From: Nocardioides sp. W7
GTDB taxonomy: Bacteria > Actinomycetota > Actinomycetes > Propionibacteriales > Nocardioidaceae
DNA length: 64,000 nt
Direction: 5' to 3'
Assembly: GCF_022919075.1 (NCBI RefSeq)
Contig: NZ_CP095078.1
Span: forward strand, 2,790,001 to 2,854,000
The position numbers and the translations under genes are program-made. How positions within the stretch are numbered: the stretch's first letter is position 1; every line of letters starts with the position of its first letter. Below, one piece after another: positions 34,399 to 42,300 of this stretch. Below the pieces are notes generated by a model. It searched no databases, was not told the DNA's origin, and saw nothing but the letters and a program-made list of their open reading frames with translations.

Positions 34399-34677
34399 TC
34401 AGTCGAGGCCCAGCGAGAAGGCGGACTCCAGGTCGTGGCGGGAGTAGGCGCGGAAGGCGATGTGGGTCTCGGTCGCGTTCACGCCGGGGACCTTGTTGAG
34501 CCGGTCGGCGACGACGGCGGCGATGTCGTCGTGCTCGCGGACCCGGACCAGGGCGATCAGGTCGATCTGTCCGGTCACGGAGTAGACCTCGCTGACGCCG
34601 TCGAGGGCGGCGATCGCCTCGGCCACCTCGGGGATCCGGGCGACGTCGGCCTTCACGAAGACGATGGCGGTGATCAT
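34399..34677 (-). CDS. Small Lrp/AsnC ligand-binding (RAM domain) protein
   Basis: The 92-residue protein consists only of the Lrp/AsnC effector-binding beta-alpha-beta-beta-alpha-beta (RAM) domain: MITAIVFVKADVARIPEVA, GVSEVYSVTGQIDLIALV and FRAYS blocks. There is no helix-turn-helix, so it cannot bind DNA by itself and may act as an amino-acid sensor or dimer partner. A TAGCGT box 7 nt before the ATG argues for this short start rather than an upstream one. The membrane protein gene follows in the same operon. Confidence 0.85.
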   Translation of the reverse strand: MITAIVFVKADVARIPEVAEAIAALDGVSEVYSVTGQIDLIALVRVREHDDIAAVVADRLNKVPGVNATETHIAFRAYSRHDLESAFSLGLD

Positions 34678-34705
34678 GCGCCGAACGCTACCGGGCCGGC
34701 TGGTG

Positions 34706-34762
34706 GGTTTCGACACGCCGGTCGCGACCTCGTGCCTCGGTCGCGCGGCTCGCTCAACCACC
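34706..34762 (-). repeat. Dispersed repeat, copy B
   Basis: Read on the minus strand this 57-bp segment starts GGTGGTTGAGCGAGCC and ends GTGTCGAAACC, matching the ends of copy A at 16804-16861. It fills the gap between the small Lrp-type gene and the exonuclease gene. Confidence 0.55.
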
Positions 34763-34763
34763 G

Positions 34764-36554
34764 TCAGCGGATCCGCTGGCGCGTCTCCGCTACCGGCGCC
34801 AGGTCGCGCCGGTCGGCGAACGGGACCAGGGAGCGGCGCGACTCGTTCACGGCGTCGTGGAGGGCCAGGTGGCGGGTGGCACCGGCGACCGGGCAGACCC
34901 ATTCGCCGTCGACCTCGACCAGCCGGATGCCGGGGGACTCCAGCCAGCGCAGCACCTTCTCGGTCTCCTCGGCGGTCGCCGCGGGCACCGGTCCGGGCGC
35001 GCTCCGGACGGTCTCGGCGGTGGCTCGCAGCTCCCGGACGAACTGGTGGGCGTCGGCCCCGGGTGGGATCACCCCGGACGCCGCGAGCCGGCCGAACCGG
35101 ACGACGTGGACGGCCCAGCGGCCGTCGTCCTCGCGGCGCGCCGCGACCACCTCGGAGCAGCGGGTCAGCGCCGAGAGCCGCTGCGTGCGGGCGGCGGCCC
35201 GGATGAACGCCGCGAGCCGGTCGCGGTGGGTGCCGGCCTCCTCGAAGCGCTCGTCCGCGGCCAGCGCGGCCATCCGGTCGTTGATCGCCTCGACCACCTC
35301 GTCGGGTCGGTGCAGCAGGGTCTCGCGCAGCTGGCGCACCACCGCGGCGTACGTCGCCTCATCGACGCTGCCGTCGCACGGGGAGAGGCACCGACCCAGC
35401 TCGGCCAGCACGCACGGGGTGCGGGAGGGCGCGCGGCTCATCCGCTCCGAGCACTGGCGCACCGGGAAGGTGTCGTGCAGCGCCGCGAGGGACTTCTCGG
35501 CGGCCTTCCTGGAGCCGAACGGCCCGAGGTAGTCGGCGTCGTCGTCGAGGACCCGCTTGACCAGCGACAGCCGCGGCCAGGGCTCCCGGGTGAGCTTGAT
35601 GAAGTGGACCTTCTCGGGGAAGCGCGAGCGCCGGTTGTAGCGCGGCTTGTGCTCGGCGATCAGCCGCAGCTCACGCACCTCCGCCTCCAGGGCCGTCGCG
35701 CACTCGATGCCGGTGACCTGCGAGGCCAGGCCCACCATCTCGCCCATCCGCGACCGGGTCTCGGAGGCGGTGAAGTAGCTGCGGACGCGGGTGCGCAGGT
35801 CGCGGGAGGTGCCGATGTACAGGACCCGCTCGCTGTCGTCGCGGAAGAGGTAGACCCCGGGGGAGTGCGGCAGCCCCTCCGCGAGGTGGCGCTTGCGGCG
35901 CTGGGCGGTGCTGACCCGGGCCGAGAAGGTCTGCAGCTCCTCGAGGGTGTGCACGCCGAGCCCGCCCAGCCGCTCCATCAGGCCGTGCAGGACGTCGACG
36001 GTCGCGCGGGCGTCGGAGAGGGCCCGGTGGTTGGGCGTCGTGGTGGAGCCGAAGACCCGGGCCAGCGAGGCGAGCTTGCAGTTGGGCGCGTCGTCGCGGG
36101 TGATCACCCGGCGGGCCAGCCGGGCGGTGTCGAGCACCTCGAACGCCGGCCACGGCCGGCCCTGCTGGGCGGCGAAGTGCTGGAGGAAGCCGACGTCGAA
36201 GGGCGCGTTGTGGGCCACCAGCACGCAGCCCTGCGCGAACTCCAGGAACGCCGGCAGCGCCGAGTCGATCGACGGCGCCCCCGCGACCATCGCGTTGCTG
36301 ATGCCGGTGAGCACGGCGATGAACGGCGGGATCTCGGTGTGCGGGTCGACCAGCGTCTGGAACTCGCCGAGCACCTCGCCGCCGCGGACCTTCACCGCCC
36401 CGATCTCGGTGATCATCGAGCCGCCCTGCGCGGAGCCGCCGGTGGTCTCGAGGTCGACCACGCAGAAGGTCACCTCGCTCAGTCGACGGCCCAGCTCGTC
36501 GAAACTGCGTTGCGACTCCCAGCGGGAGCGCGCAACGTGGGTGGTGCTGCTCAT
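34764..36554 (-). CDS. DEDDh exonuclease fused to UvrC-like GIY-YIG region
   Basis: The 596-residue protein joins an N-terminal DnaQ-type 3'-5' exonuclease (VVDLETTGG with D34/E36, AHNAPFDVGFL, HRALSDARATVDVL; about 25-190) to a GIY-YIG nuclease domain (GVYLF and VLYIGTS, about 220-300), a UvrC-like cysteine region (GRCLSPC) and a UVR-type helical pair near 440. The UvrC RNase H-like endonuclease half and HhH motifs are missing. It is the orthologue type of M. tuberculosis Rv2191, presumably a repair factor. A TACGTT box 7 nt before ATG 36554 fixes the start. Confidence 0.88.
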   Translation of the reverse strand: MSSTTHVARSRWESQRSFDELGRRLSEVTFCVVDLETTGGSAQGGSMITEIGAVKVRGGEVLGEFQTLVDPHTEIPPFIAVLTGISNAMVAGAPSIDSALPAFLEFAQGCVLVAHNAPFDVGFLQHFAAQQGRPWPAFEVLDTARLARRVITRDDAPNCKLASLARVFGSTTTPNHRALSDARATVDVLHGLMERLGGLGVHTLEELQTFSARVSTAQRRKRHLAEGLPHSPGVYLFRDDSERVLYIGTSRDLRTRVRSYFTASETRSRMGEMVGLASQVTGIECATALEAEVRELRLIAEHKPRYNRRSRFPEKVHFIKLTREPWPRLSLVKRVLDDDADYLGPFGSRKAAEKSLAALHDTFPVRQCSERMSRAPSRTPCVLAELGRCLSPCDGSVDEATYAAVVRQLRETLLHRPDEVVEAINDRMAALAADERFEEAGTHRDRLAAFIRAAARTQRLSALTRCSEVVAARREDDGRWAVHVVRFGRLAASGVIPPGADAHQFVRELRATAETVRSAPGPVPAATAEETEKVLRWLESPGIRLVEVDGEWVCPVAGATRHLALHDAVNESRRSLVPFADRRDLAPVAETRQRIR

Positions 36555-36561
36555 GTGCTCG

Positions 36562-36567
36562 AACGTA
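36562..36567 (-). promoter_or_regulatory. -10 box of leaderless exonuclease gene
   Basis: TACGTT on the minus strand ends 7 nt before the ATG at 36554. It supports this codon over an in-frame ATG 30 bp upstream, which lies before the box. Confidence 0.5.
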
Positions 36568-36668
36568 GGTCGAGGCACCGACAATCCGCGGGCGCCGCGC
36601 CCGGGCCTCCCAGGTCAGCCCTAGGGTTAGACCGTCCCGAGCAGCACCGTCTTTGAGGAGAATCCCCT

Positions 36669-36929
36669 GTGAGCACCGTGATCCCCGACGCCGCCCACCG
36701 CTGGCGCTGCGCCGGCTGCGGCAACCTCACCCGCTTCGACGTCACCCGCACCCGTCGTACGACGGAGTACTGGCACTTCGACCTCGCCGGCGACCACCGG
36801 GTCGAGGAGACCGCGGTCGACGGCGAGAGCGTCGAGTCGGTGACCTGCCGCTGGTGCGGCCGCGCCGACGCGATCGAGGTCGTCTCCCGCAACGACGCCG
36901 CCGTCGCCGACGACCCGGCCGCCGGCTAG
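36669..36929 (+). CDS. Small zinc-ribbon protein
   Basis: The 86-residue protein has two CxxC knuckles, CAGC (about 14-17) and CRWC (about 60-63), which together can bind one zinc. Between them is a beta-hairpin with TRTRRTTEYWHFDLAGDH. I do not recognise a named family, but small actinobacterial zinc ribbons of this kind are common beside the NYN gene. GTG start with GAGGAG upstream, so this one has a conventional leader. The next gene begins 6 nt after its stop. Confidence 0.7.
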   Translation: MSTVIPDAAHRWRCAGCGNLTRFDVTRTRRTTEYWHFDLAGDHRVEETAVDGESVESVTCRWCGRADAIEVVSRNDAAVADDPAAG

Positions 36930-36935
36930 CCCACC

Positions 36936-38225
36936 ATGTCGGGCTCGTCAGGGCCGACCGGCCCAGGACTGGACGCACTGCCGGCGTCCGCTCGCACGCG
37001 CGTCGTGGCGCTCACGGCCGACGTGCTCCCGGCCGTGGTCCGGCTGCCCCCCGCGCTGCGCCGGGTCGCGGAGTTCGCGCCGGTACGACGAGCGCGGCTG
37101 GGCGCCGGCGCGATCATCACCGCGCTGGCCGACGAGGAGTTCCGCGAGCGGGTCGCCACCCAGGTGGCGGGGCGTACCTCGCCCGACCGCGAGGACGACG
37201 CCGCGGGCCGCGCCGCCCTGGCCTGGCTGCTGCGCCCGGAGGGCTGGCCCACCGTCGTCGAGGAGGCCGCAGTCGAGCTCGCCGAGCGAGACGGGGCGAC
37301 GGAGCGGGACGAGGCGGAGGCGGCCCGGTTGCGCCAGCGGCTGGAGCAGGTCGAGCAGACGCTGCGCGAGGTGCGGGCGGCGCACAAGGTGCAGGTCGAG
37401 GAGTACAAGGTCGAGGTCTCGACCCTGCGCCGCAAGCTGGGCGAGGCCCGGGCCGGCGAGCGCAGTGCGCGGGAGGAGGCCGAGGAGGCCACCCGGGCGG
37501 CCGAGGAGCGTCGTACGGCAACCGAGACGGCGTCCGCCGCGCAGGACAAGGAGCTCCGACGGCTGCGCGCTCAGGTGGAGCGGGCCGAGGCCGAGCTCAG
37601 CGCCGGTCGCCGCGCCGCTCGCTCCGAGCGCGACGAGGGCAGCCTCCGGGCCCGGATGCTCCTCGACACCGTGCTGGAGTCCGCGGCCGGGCTGCAGCGC
37701 GAGCTGGCCCTGCCTCCGGTCTCGGGCGCGCCGGGGGACCGGATCGAGCGCGAGCTCGCCGAGGCGGGCGCGCCGGCGGCGGCCTCCACCGCCGTACCGG
37801 GTGGCGCGACTCCGGCAGTGCTCGAGCAGTACCTCTCCCTGCCCCGCGCGCGACTGCTCGTCGACGGCTACAACGTCAGCAAGACCGCCTGGCCCGAGTC
37901 CACGTTGGAGGCCCAGCGGACCCGGCTGCTCGGCGCGCTCGCCCCGCTGGTCGCTCGCACCGGAGCCGAGGCGACGGTCGTCTTCGACGCCGCGTCCAGC
38001 TCGACGCGCCCGGTGGTCCGGGTGCCGCGCGGGGTGAAGGTGCTGTTCAGCCCGGAGGGGGTGATCGCCGACGACGTGCTCCGCGAGCTGGTCGCCGCCG
38101 AGCCGCGGGGCCGGATGGTGGTGGTCGTCTCCAGCGACCGCGCGGTGGCGACCGACGTCTCCCGCGCCGGTGCCCGCGCCGTGGCCTCCGAGGCCCTCCT
38201 CGGCCTGCTCGCCCGCACCTCCTGA
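36936..38225 (+). CDS. NYN-domain (PIN-like) RNA-binding protein with coiled coil
   Basis: The 429-residue protein has an N-terminal helical domain, a long charged coiled coil (about 110-205), and a C-terminal NYN domain (about 305-425) with LLVDGYNVSKTAW, VVFDAASS and VVVSSDRAVATDV. These carry the aspartates of YacP-type PIN/NYN ribonucleases. Such proteins are thought to act in RNA turnover, but the substrate is unknown. It is cotranscribed with the zinc-ribbon gene upstream and possibly the small CxxC gene downstream. Confidence 0.87.
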   Translation: MSGSSGPTGPGLDALPASARTRVVALTADVLPAVVRLPPALRRVAEFAPVRRARLGAGAIITALADEEFRERVATQVAGRTSPDREDDAAGRAALAWLLRPEGWPTVVEEAAVELAERDGATERDEAEAARLRQRLEQVEQTLREVRAAHKVQVEEYKVEVSTLRRKLGEARAGERSAREEAEEATRAAEERRTATETASAAQDKELRRLRAQVERAEAELSAGRRAARSERDEGSLRARMLLDTVLESAAGLQRELALPPVSGAPGDRIERELAEAGAPAAASTAVPGGATPAVLEQYLSLPRARLLVDGYNVSKTAWPESTLEAQRTRLLGALAPLVARTGAEATVVFDAASSSTRPVVRVPRGVKVLFSPEGVIADDVLRELVAAEPRGRMVVVVSSDRAVATDVSRAGARAVASEALLGLLARTS

Positions 38226-38281
38226 ACTCGGCGAGGGGTGGGGGGCAGGGGACTGTCGGTGGTCGCTGTCACGGTGGGCGC

Positions 38282-38488
38282 ATGACGACGAGAATCGACT
38301 GCGACTCCTGTGTGGTGCGCGGGCTCGCGTGCCACGACTGTGTGGTCACCGTGCTCCTGGGCCCGCCGCCCGAGCTGACCTTCGACGACGACGAGCGCCG
38401 GGCGCTGGAGGTGCTGGCCGCGGGTGGGCTGGTCCCGCCGCTGCGCCTCGTCCGACCCGTCGACCCGCCGGCGGTCGAGTCGGCGTGA
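38282..38488 (+). CDS. Small four-cysteine protein (68 aa)
   Basis: The 68-residue product starts MTTRIDCDSCVVRGLACHDC and has cysteines in a C-x2-C-x6-C-x2-C pattern, suggesting one zinc or iron site. The remainder is an acidic helix (DDDERRALEVLAAGG) with a proline-rich end. It lies 56 nt after the NYN gene and directly ahead of the riboswitch. It looks like a conserved small actinobacterial protein, but I cannot assign a function. Confidence 0.7.
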   Translation: MTTRIDCDSCVVRGLACHDCVVTVLLGPPPELTFDDDERRALEVLAAGGLVPPLRLVRPVDPPAVESA

Positions 38489-38553
38489 GGCAGGTCTCAC
38501 CCGGGCGACAGCGGCGGAAGTAAAGAAAACCCGTGAATCGGTCGGGTCCGGTT

Positions 38554-38581
38554 TTGCCAGCCCCTCCGTGGCGACTAGCCT
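38554..38581 (+). promoter_or_regulatory. Promoter of riboswitch-NlpC/P60 transcript
   Basis: TTGCCA (38554-38559) and TAGCCT (38576-38581) are separated by 16 bp. A start near 38588 would precede the riboswitch aptamer. Confidence 0.5.
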
Positions 38582-38614
38582 GTCGCACTCAGGTGCTCGT
38601 GGAAGTGGACCGCC

Positions 38615-38795
38615 CAGGTTCGCGCGAGCACCGCGTCGAGTTCCGGTTCGCTTGCGGACCGGGAGCCGGGGACCCACCACATCTGGGGTGAATCTCTCGC
38701 AAGGCGTACGACGTCCACGGGCTCGTACGAGGAGCGTGAGTAGGGCAAGTCGTGCCCGAACCCGTCAGCTCACCCGGTAGGCGTACGACACCCAA
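38615..38795 (+). promoter_or_regulatory. c-di-AMP (ydaO/yuaA) riboswitch
   Basis: The leader of the NlpC/P60 gene carries the conserved blocks of the ydaO/yuaA class in order: GAGCCGGGGACCCACC (about 38670-38685), GGGGTGAATC (38695 region), GTAGGGCAA (38742 region) and CCGAACCCGTCAGCTCACCC followed by GGTAGGCGT (about 38757-38784). In actinobacteria this aptamer typically precedes resuscitation factor and NlpC/P60 genes and turns expression off when c-di-AMP binds. The 5' boundary is approximate. No clear intrinsic terminator is visible, so control may act on translation through AGGGGA at 38795-38800. Confidence 0.87.
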
Positions 38796-38811
38796 GGGGA
38801 ACATCCCGCTC

Positions 38812-39795
38812 GTGCTCAACGGTCGGAAGCGCTTCATCACTGCCCTCGCAGGGCTCGCCCTCGCCGGATCCGTCGGCTTCATTCCCACCTCGCCGGCGCA
38901 GGCCGAGCCGGACATCGACGATGTGCAGGCTCGCGTCGACCGGCTCTTCCACGAGGCCGAGCAGGCCTCGGAGCGCTACAACGACGCCAAGCTGGAGCTG
39001 ACCGAGCTGCGCAGCGACCTCGGGACGCTCCGTGCCGACGAGAAGCGCCAGGACGCCAAGCTCGACGTGATCCGCGACCAGGTCGCCGACTCGCTGGTCA
39101 GCGAGTACGCCGGCTCCGCCACCTCGGCCGCCGGCCGGCTCTTCGTCTCCGACGACCCGAGCGCCTTCCTCAACCAGCTCTCGACGATGGCGAGCTACAA
39201 CGACCTCCAGGGCGACCTGCTGGCCGGCTACTCCGCCGAGGTCGACGCGCTCGAGATCCGCCGCGAGGCCACTGAGGCGCGCTCGAAGCAGGTCGCGAAG
39301 ACCGAGGCGGCGCTCGCCGCCGAGAAGGAGACGACCGACGGCAAGCTCGCCGAGGCCGAGAAGCTGCTCGACAAGCTGAAGGCCGAGGAGCGCGAGGCGC
39401 TGCTGTCCCGCGGCTCCCAGCGGGTCCCGTCCGACGTCCCGGCCTCGGGCCGCGCGGGCGCGGCGATCTCGTACGCCATGGCGCAGGTGGGCGACGCCTA
39501 CGTCTACGGCGCCGCCGGTCCGAACGCGTTCGACTGCTCCGGCCTGACGATGATGGCCTGGGCCCAGGCCGGCGTCGCGCTGCCGCACTCCTCCAGCGCC
39601 CAGTACTCCTCCGGTCCGCGGATCGCCGAGGGCGACCTGCAACCGGGTGACCTGGTCTTCTACTACAGCCCGATCAGCCACGTCGGCATGTACATCGGCA
39701 ACGGCATGATCGTGCACGCCGCGAACCCCGGCACCGGCGTGGTCGTCTCGGACCTGCACTCCATGCCGTACGTCGGCGCCGTCCGCCCTGGCTGA
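38812..39795 (+). CDS. Secreted NlpC/P60 peptidoglycan hydrolase (RipC-like)
   Basis: The 327-residue D,L-endopeptidase cleaves peptidoglycan stem peptides. From GTG 38812 it has a Sec signal (TALAGLALAGSVGF ending TSPAQA), a long periplasmic coiled coil (about 35-205) and an NlpC/P60 domain with catalytic Cys in FDCSGLTMMAW, His in SHVGMYIG and a further His in VHAANPG. The coiled-coil-plus-NlpC plan matches M. tuberculosis Rv2190c. In-frame codons upstream would translate the riboswitch, so the GTG is preferred. Confidence 0.93.
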   Translation: MLNGRKRFITALAGLALAGSVGFIPTSPAQAEPDIDDVQARVDRLFHEAEQASERYNDAKLELTELRSDLGTLRADEKRQDAKLDVIRDQVADSLVSEYAGSATSAAGRLFVSDDPSAFLNQLSTMASYNDLQGDLLAGYSAEVDALEIRREATEARSKQVAKTEAALAAEKETTDGKLAEAEKLLDKLKAEEREALLSRGSQRVPSDVPASGRAGAAISYAMAQVGDAYVYGAAGPNAFDCSGLTMMAWAQAGVALPHSSSAQYSSGPRIAEGDLQPGDLVFYYSPISHVGMYIGNGMIVHAANPGTGVVVSDLHSMPYVGAVRPG

Positions 39796-39832
39796 CGCTC
39801 CGACCCCGAAGGCCGGTCGCCCCCGTTGGTGG

Positions 39833-41041
39833 GTGGCCGGCCTTTCGTCGTTCCTGCTGCTCGTCGTCGGGGTGCTGACCTGGCAGCTCGTCGTCGACGA
39901 CCCGTACGTCGCGCCGTCGCCCGCCGCCCCCACGGCACGGGCCGTGGACTCGGCGGCGGCCGGCCGGGTGCTCGACGCGCTCGTCGACGCCGTCTCGGCC
40001 GCCGACCCCGAGGCCGCCCGGGCGCTCGCCGCGGAGGGTGACCAGGCGGCGGGCGACCTGCTGGCCGCGGTCGCGACCAACGCCGGTGAACTGCGGGTCC
40101 GCGACTTCTCGGCCCGCTACGTCGCCTCGACCGGTCCGGCGACCGCGGACGGCACCTGGTCCGTCCGAGCGGACGTCGCGTGGCGCTTCGACGGCTTCGA
40201 CCGAGCACCGGCGCTGGCCGAGGTGCCGGTTGCGTTCCGGTCCGTCGACGGCGAGGTCGGCCTGGTGTCCATCGGGGGCGGTGACGGGCGCACCCCGGTC
40301 TGGCTGGCCGGAGAGGTCAGCGTCCGTCGTACCCCCGAGACGCTGGTGCTGGCAGCGGTCGCCGCCGACGTCGACCGCTACGCCCGGCTCGCGGCGCGCG
40401 CCGTGCCGGTCGTGCGCCGGGTGGTGACCGACTGGCGGCCCCGGCTCGTCGTGGAGGTGCCCGCCTCGGCCGAGGACCTGGACCGGGCGCTCGACGCCGA
40501 TCCGGGGACGTACGCCGGCATCGCCGCCGTCACCACCAGCGTCGACGGGTCGCTGGCGCCCGGCTCACCCGTGCACGTGATGGTCAACCCGGTGGAGCTC
40601 GGCCGGCTCCGCCCCGCGGGCGCCCAGGTGGTGATGAGCCACGAGGCGACCCACGTGGCCACCGACGCGCCCACGAGCAGCAGCACCCCGCTGTGGCTGC
40701 TCGAGGGCTTCGCCGACTACGTCGCGCTGCGCGACGTGCGGCTCCCGGTGGCGACGACGGCGGCCCAGATCATCGAGCAGGTCCGCCGCGACGGCGTACC
40801 GGACACGCTCCCCGGGGCGACCGAGTTCGACCTGCGCGCCACCCACCTCGGCGCCGTCTACGAGAGCGCCTGGCTGGCCTGCGAGGTCATCGCCGAGCGG
40901 GCGGGGGAGGACGCGCTCATCGCGCTGTACGACGATGTCGCCGCGGGGATGTCGCTCGACCGGGCGCTGCGCCGCGCCGGGCTCTCGGAGCGGGAGCTGG
41001 TCGGGGCCTGGCAGGACCGTTTGTCAGACTTGGCCGCGTGA
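39833..41041 (+). CDS. Membrane-anchored gluzincin-like metallopeptidase
   Basis: The 402-residue protein has an N-terminal membrane anchor (residues 2-20), a polar linker, a first domain with an SnoaL/NTF2-like feel (about 40-150) and a peptidase domain. The zinc motif is HEATH in VVMSHEATHVA, with the downstream glutamate in LLEGFADYVAL, the gluzincin arrangement. The active site would be extracytoplasmic; the substrate is unknown. The first canonical start in frame is GTG 39833, but the arginine/tryptophan-rich codons just before it suggest translation could begin slightly earlier. It overlaps the next protease gene by GTGA. Confidence 0.7.
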   Translation: MAGLSSFLLLVVGVLTWQLVVDDPYVAPSPAAPTARAVDSAAAGRVLDALVDAVSAADPEAARALAAEGDQAAGDLLAAVATNAGELRVRDFSARYVASTGPATADGTWSVRADVAWRFDGFDRAPALAEVPVAFRSVDGEVGLVSIGGGDGRTPVWLAGEVSVRRTPETLVLAAVAADVDRYARLAARAVPVVRRVVTDWRPRLVVEVPASAEDLDRALDADPGTYAGIAAVTTSVDGSLAPGSPVHVMVNPVELGRLRPAGAQVVMSHEATHVATDAPTSSSTPLWLLEGFADYVALRDVRLPVATTAAQIIEQVRRDGVPDTLPGATEFDLRATHLGAVYESAWLACEVIAERAGEDALIALYDDVAAGMSLDRALRRAGLSERELVGAWQDRLSDLAA

Positions 41042-42300
41042 CCCCGGCGGCCCGCAGGACCTCGCTCGTGACGGCCGCCCTCGGTGGGTTCGCCTTCGTC
41101 GTGCTCGCCGTCGTGCTGGTGCCGTGGGACCCGGTCCCGGGCGGCGCCCTCCGACCGGCGGACCCGGCGTCGCTGTTCACCCCGGCACAGCTGGACCGGG
41201 CCGCGGAGTTCGCGAGCCGCACCGACTGGATCGGGTACGTCTCGCTGGCCGTCCGCCTGGCCGCCGCCTGCTGGCTCGGCTTCTCGCGGCGCGGCCGCGC
41301 GCTCTTCGCGCGGCTGCCGGGACCCTGGTGGGTGGCGGTGGTCCTGGCCGTGGCCGCCTTCGAGATCGGGCTCCGGCTGCTGACCCTGCCGTTCGCGGTG
41401 CTGCTGCGCCGCCAGCTGCTGGCCTACGGGCTGAGCACCCAGTCCTGGCCGGCCTGGGCGGTCGACCTGGTCAAGGGGGAGGCCGTCGACATCGTGGGCG
41501 TCTCGCTGGCCCTCCTGGTGCTGGTCGCCTGCGCCCGGCGCTGGCACCGGGCCTGGCCCGCGGTCGCCGGTGGCGTCGCTGCCGTGCTGGTGCTGCTGGG
41601 CTCGTTCGCCTACCCGCTGGTCGTCGAGCCGCTGTTCAACAGCTTCGAGCCGCTGCCGGACGGGCCGCTGCGGACCGAGATCCTCGCGCTGGCCGAGCAG
41701 GAGGGGGTGGACGTCGACGAGGTGCTGGTCGCGGACGCCTCGCGTCGGACGACCACCTTGAACGCCTACGTCTCCGGCATCGGCGGCAGTCGCCGGGTGG
41801 TGCTCTACGACAACCTGGTCGACGACCTGCCCCAGGACGAGGCGCTGTCCGTGGTTGCGCACGAGCTGGCCCACGCCCGGCACCAGGACGTCGTCGTCGG
41901 GACCCTGCTCGGCGCCGCCGGCACCGGCTTCGCGATCGGCCTGCTCGGGCTGGTGCTGGGTGCCCTGCGCCGCCGGGGCGGCGGCTCACCGGCCGACCCG
42001 ACGGTGGTGCCGCTGGTGCCGCTGGTGCTGGCGCTGTACGCCGTCGCGGCCGTGCTGAGCAGTCCCGTGCAGAACACCATCAGCCGCCAGGTCGAGACCC
42101 GGGCCGACGTGGACGCGATCCGGGCGACCGGCGACCCGGTGGCGTTCGTCGAGCTGCAGCGGCAGCTGGCCCTGCGCTCGATCGCCGACCCCGAGCCGCC
42201 GGGCTGGGAGCACTTCTGGTTCGGCAGCCACCCGACCGCGCTGACGCGCACCGCCCTGGCCGAGCGGATGGCCGAACGACTGGCCGAGGATCAGGAGTAG
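41038..42300 (+). CDS. M48 family (Ste24-like) membrane metallopeptidase
   Basis: The 420-residue protease has several transmembrane helices in its first 210 residues, a zinc motif HELAH in VVAHELAHARHQD, and a further helix pair. The third ligand lies in ETRADVDAI. The order of helices and the FNSFEPLPDGPLR block match CAAX-protease/Ste24-type M48 peptidases. It is coupled by GTGA to the preceding gluzincin gene, so two membrane-linked proteases are made together. Its last ten bases overlap the convergent acyl-CoA synthetase gene. Confidence 0.85.
   Translation: MTPAARRTSLVTAALGGFAFVVLAVVLVPWDPVPGGALRPADPASLFTPAQLDRAAEFASRTDWIGYVSLAVRLAAACWLGFSRRGRALFARLPGPWWVAVVLAVAAFEIGLRLLTLPFAVLLRRQLLAYGLSTQSWPAWAVDLVKGEAVDIVGVSLALLVLVACARRWHRAWPAVAGGVAAVLVLLGSFAYPLVVEPLFNSFEPLPDGPLRTEILALAEQEGVDVDEVLVADASRRTTTLNAYVSGIGGSRRVVLYDNLVDDLPQDEALSVVAHELAHARHQDVVVGTLLGAAGTGFAIGLLGLVLGALRRRGGGSPADPTVVPLVPLVLALYAVAAVLSSPVQNTISRQVETRADVDAIRATGDPVAFVELQRQLALRSIADPEPPGWEHFWFGSHPTALTRTALAERMAERLAEDQE

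Noticed and set aside
38752..38811. Upstream extension of the NlpC/P60 gene to an ATG-like codon
   Set aside because: Those codons would translate the conserved 3' part of the riboswitch and are not signal-peptide-like.
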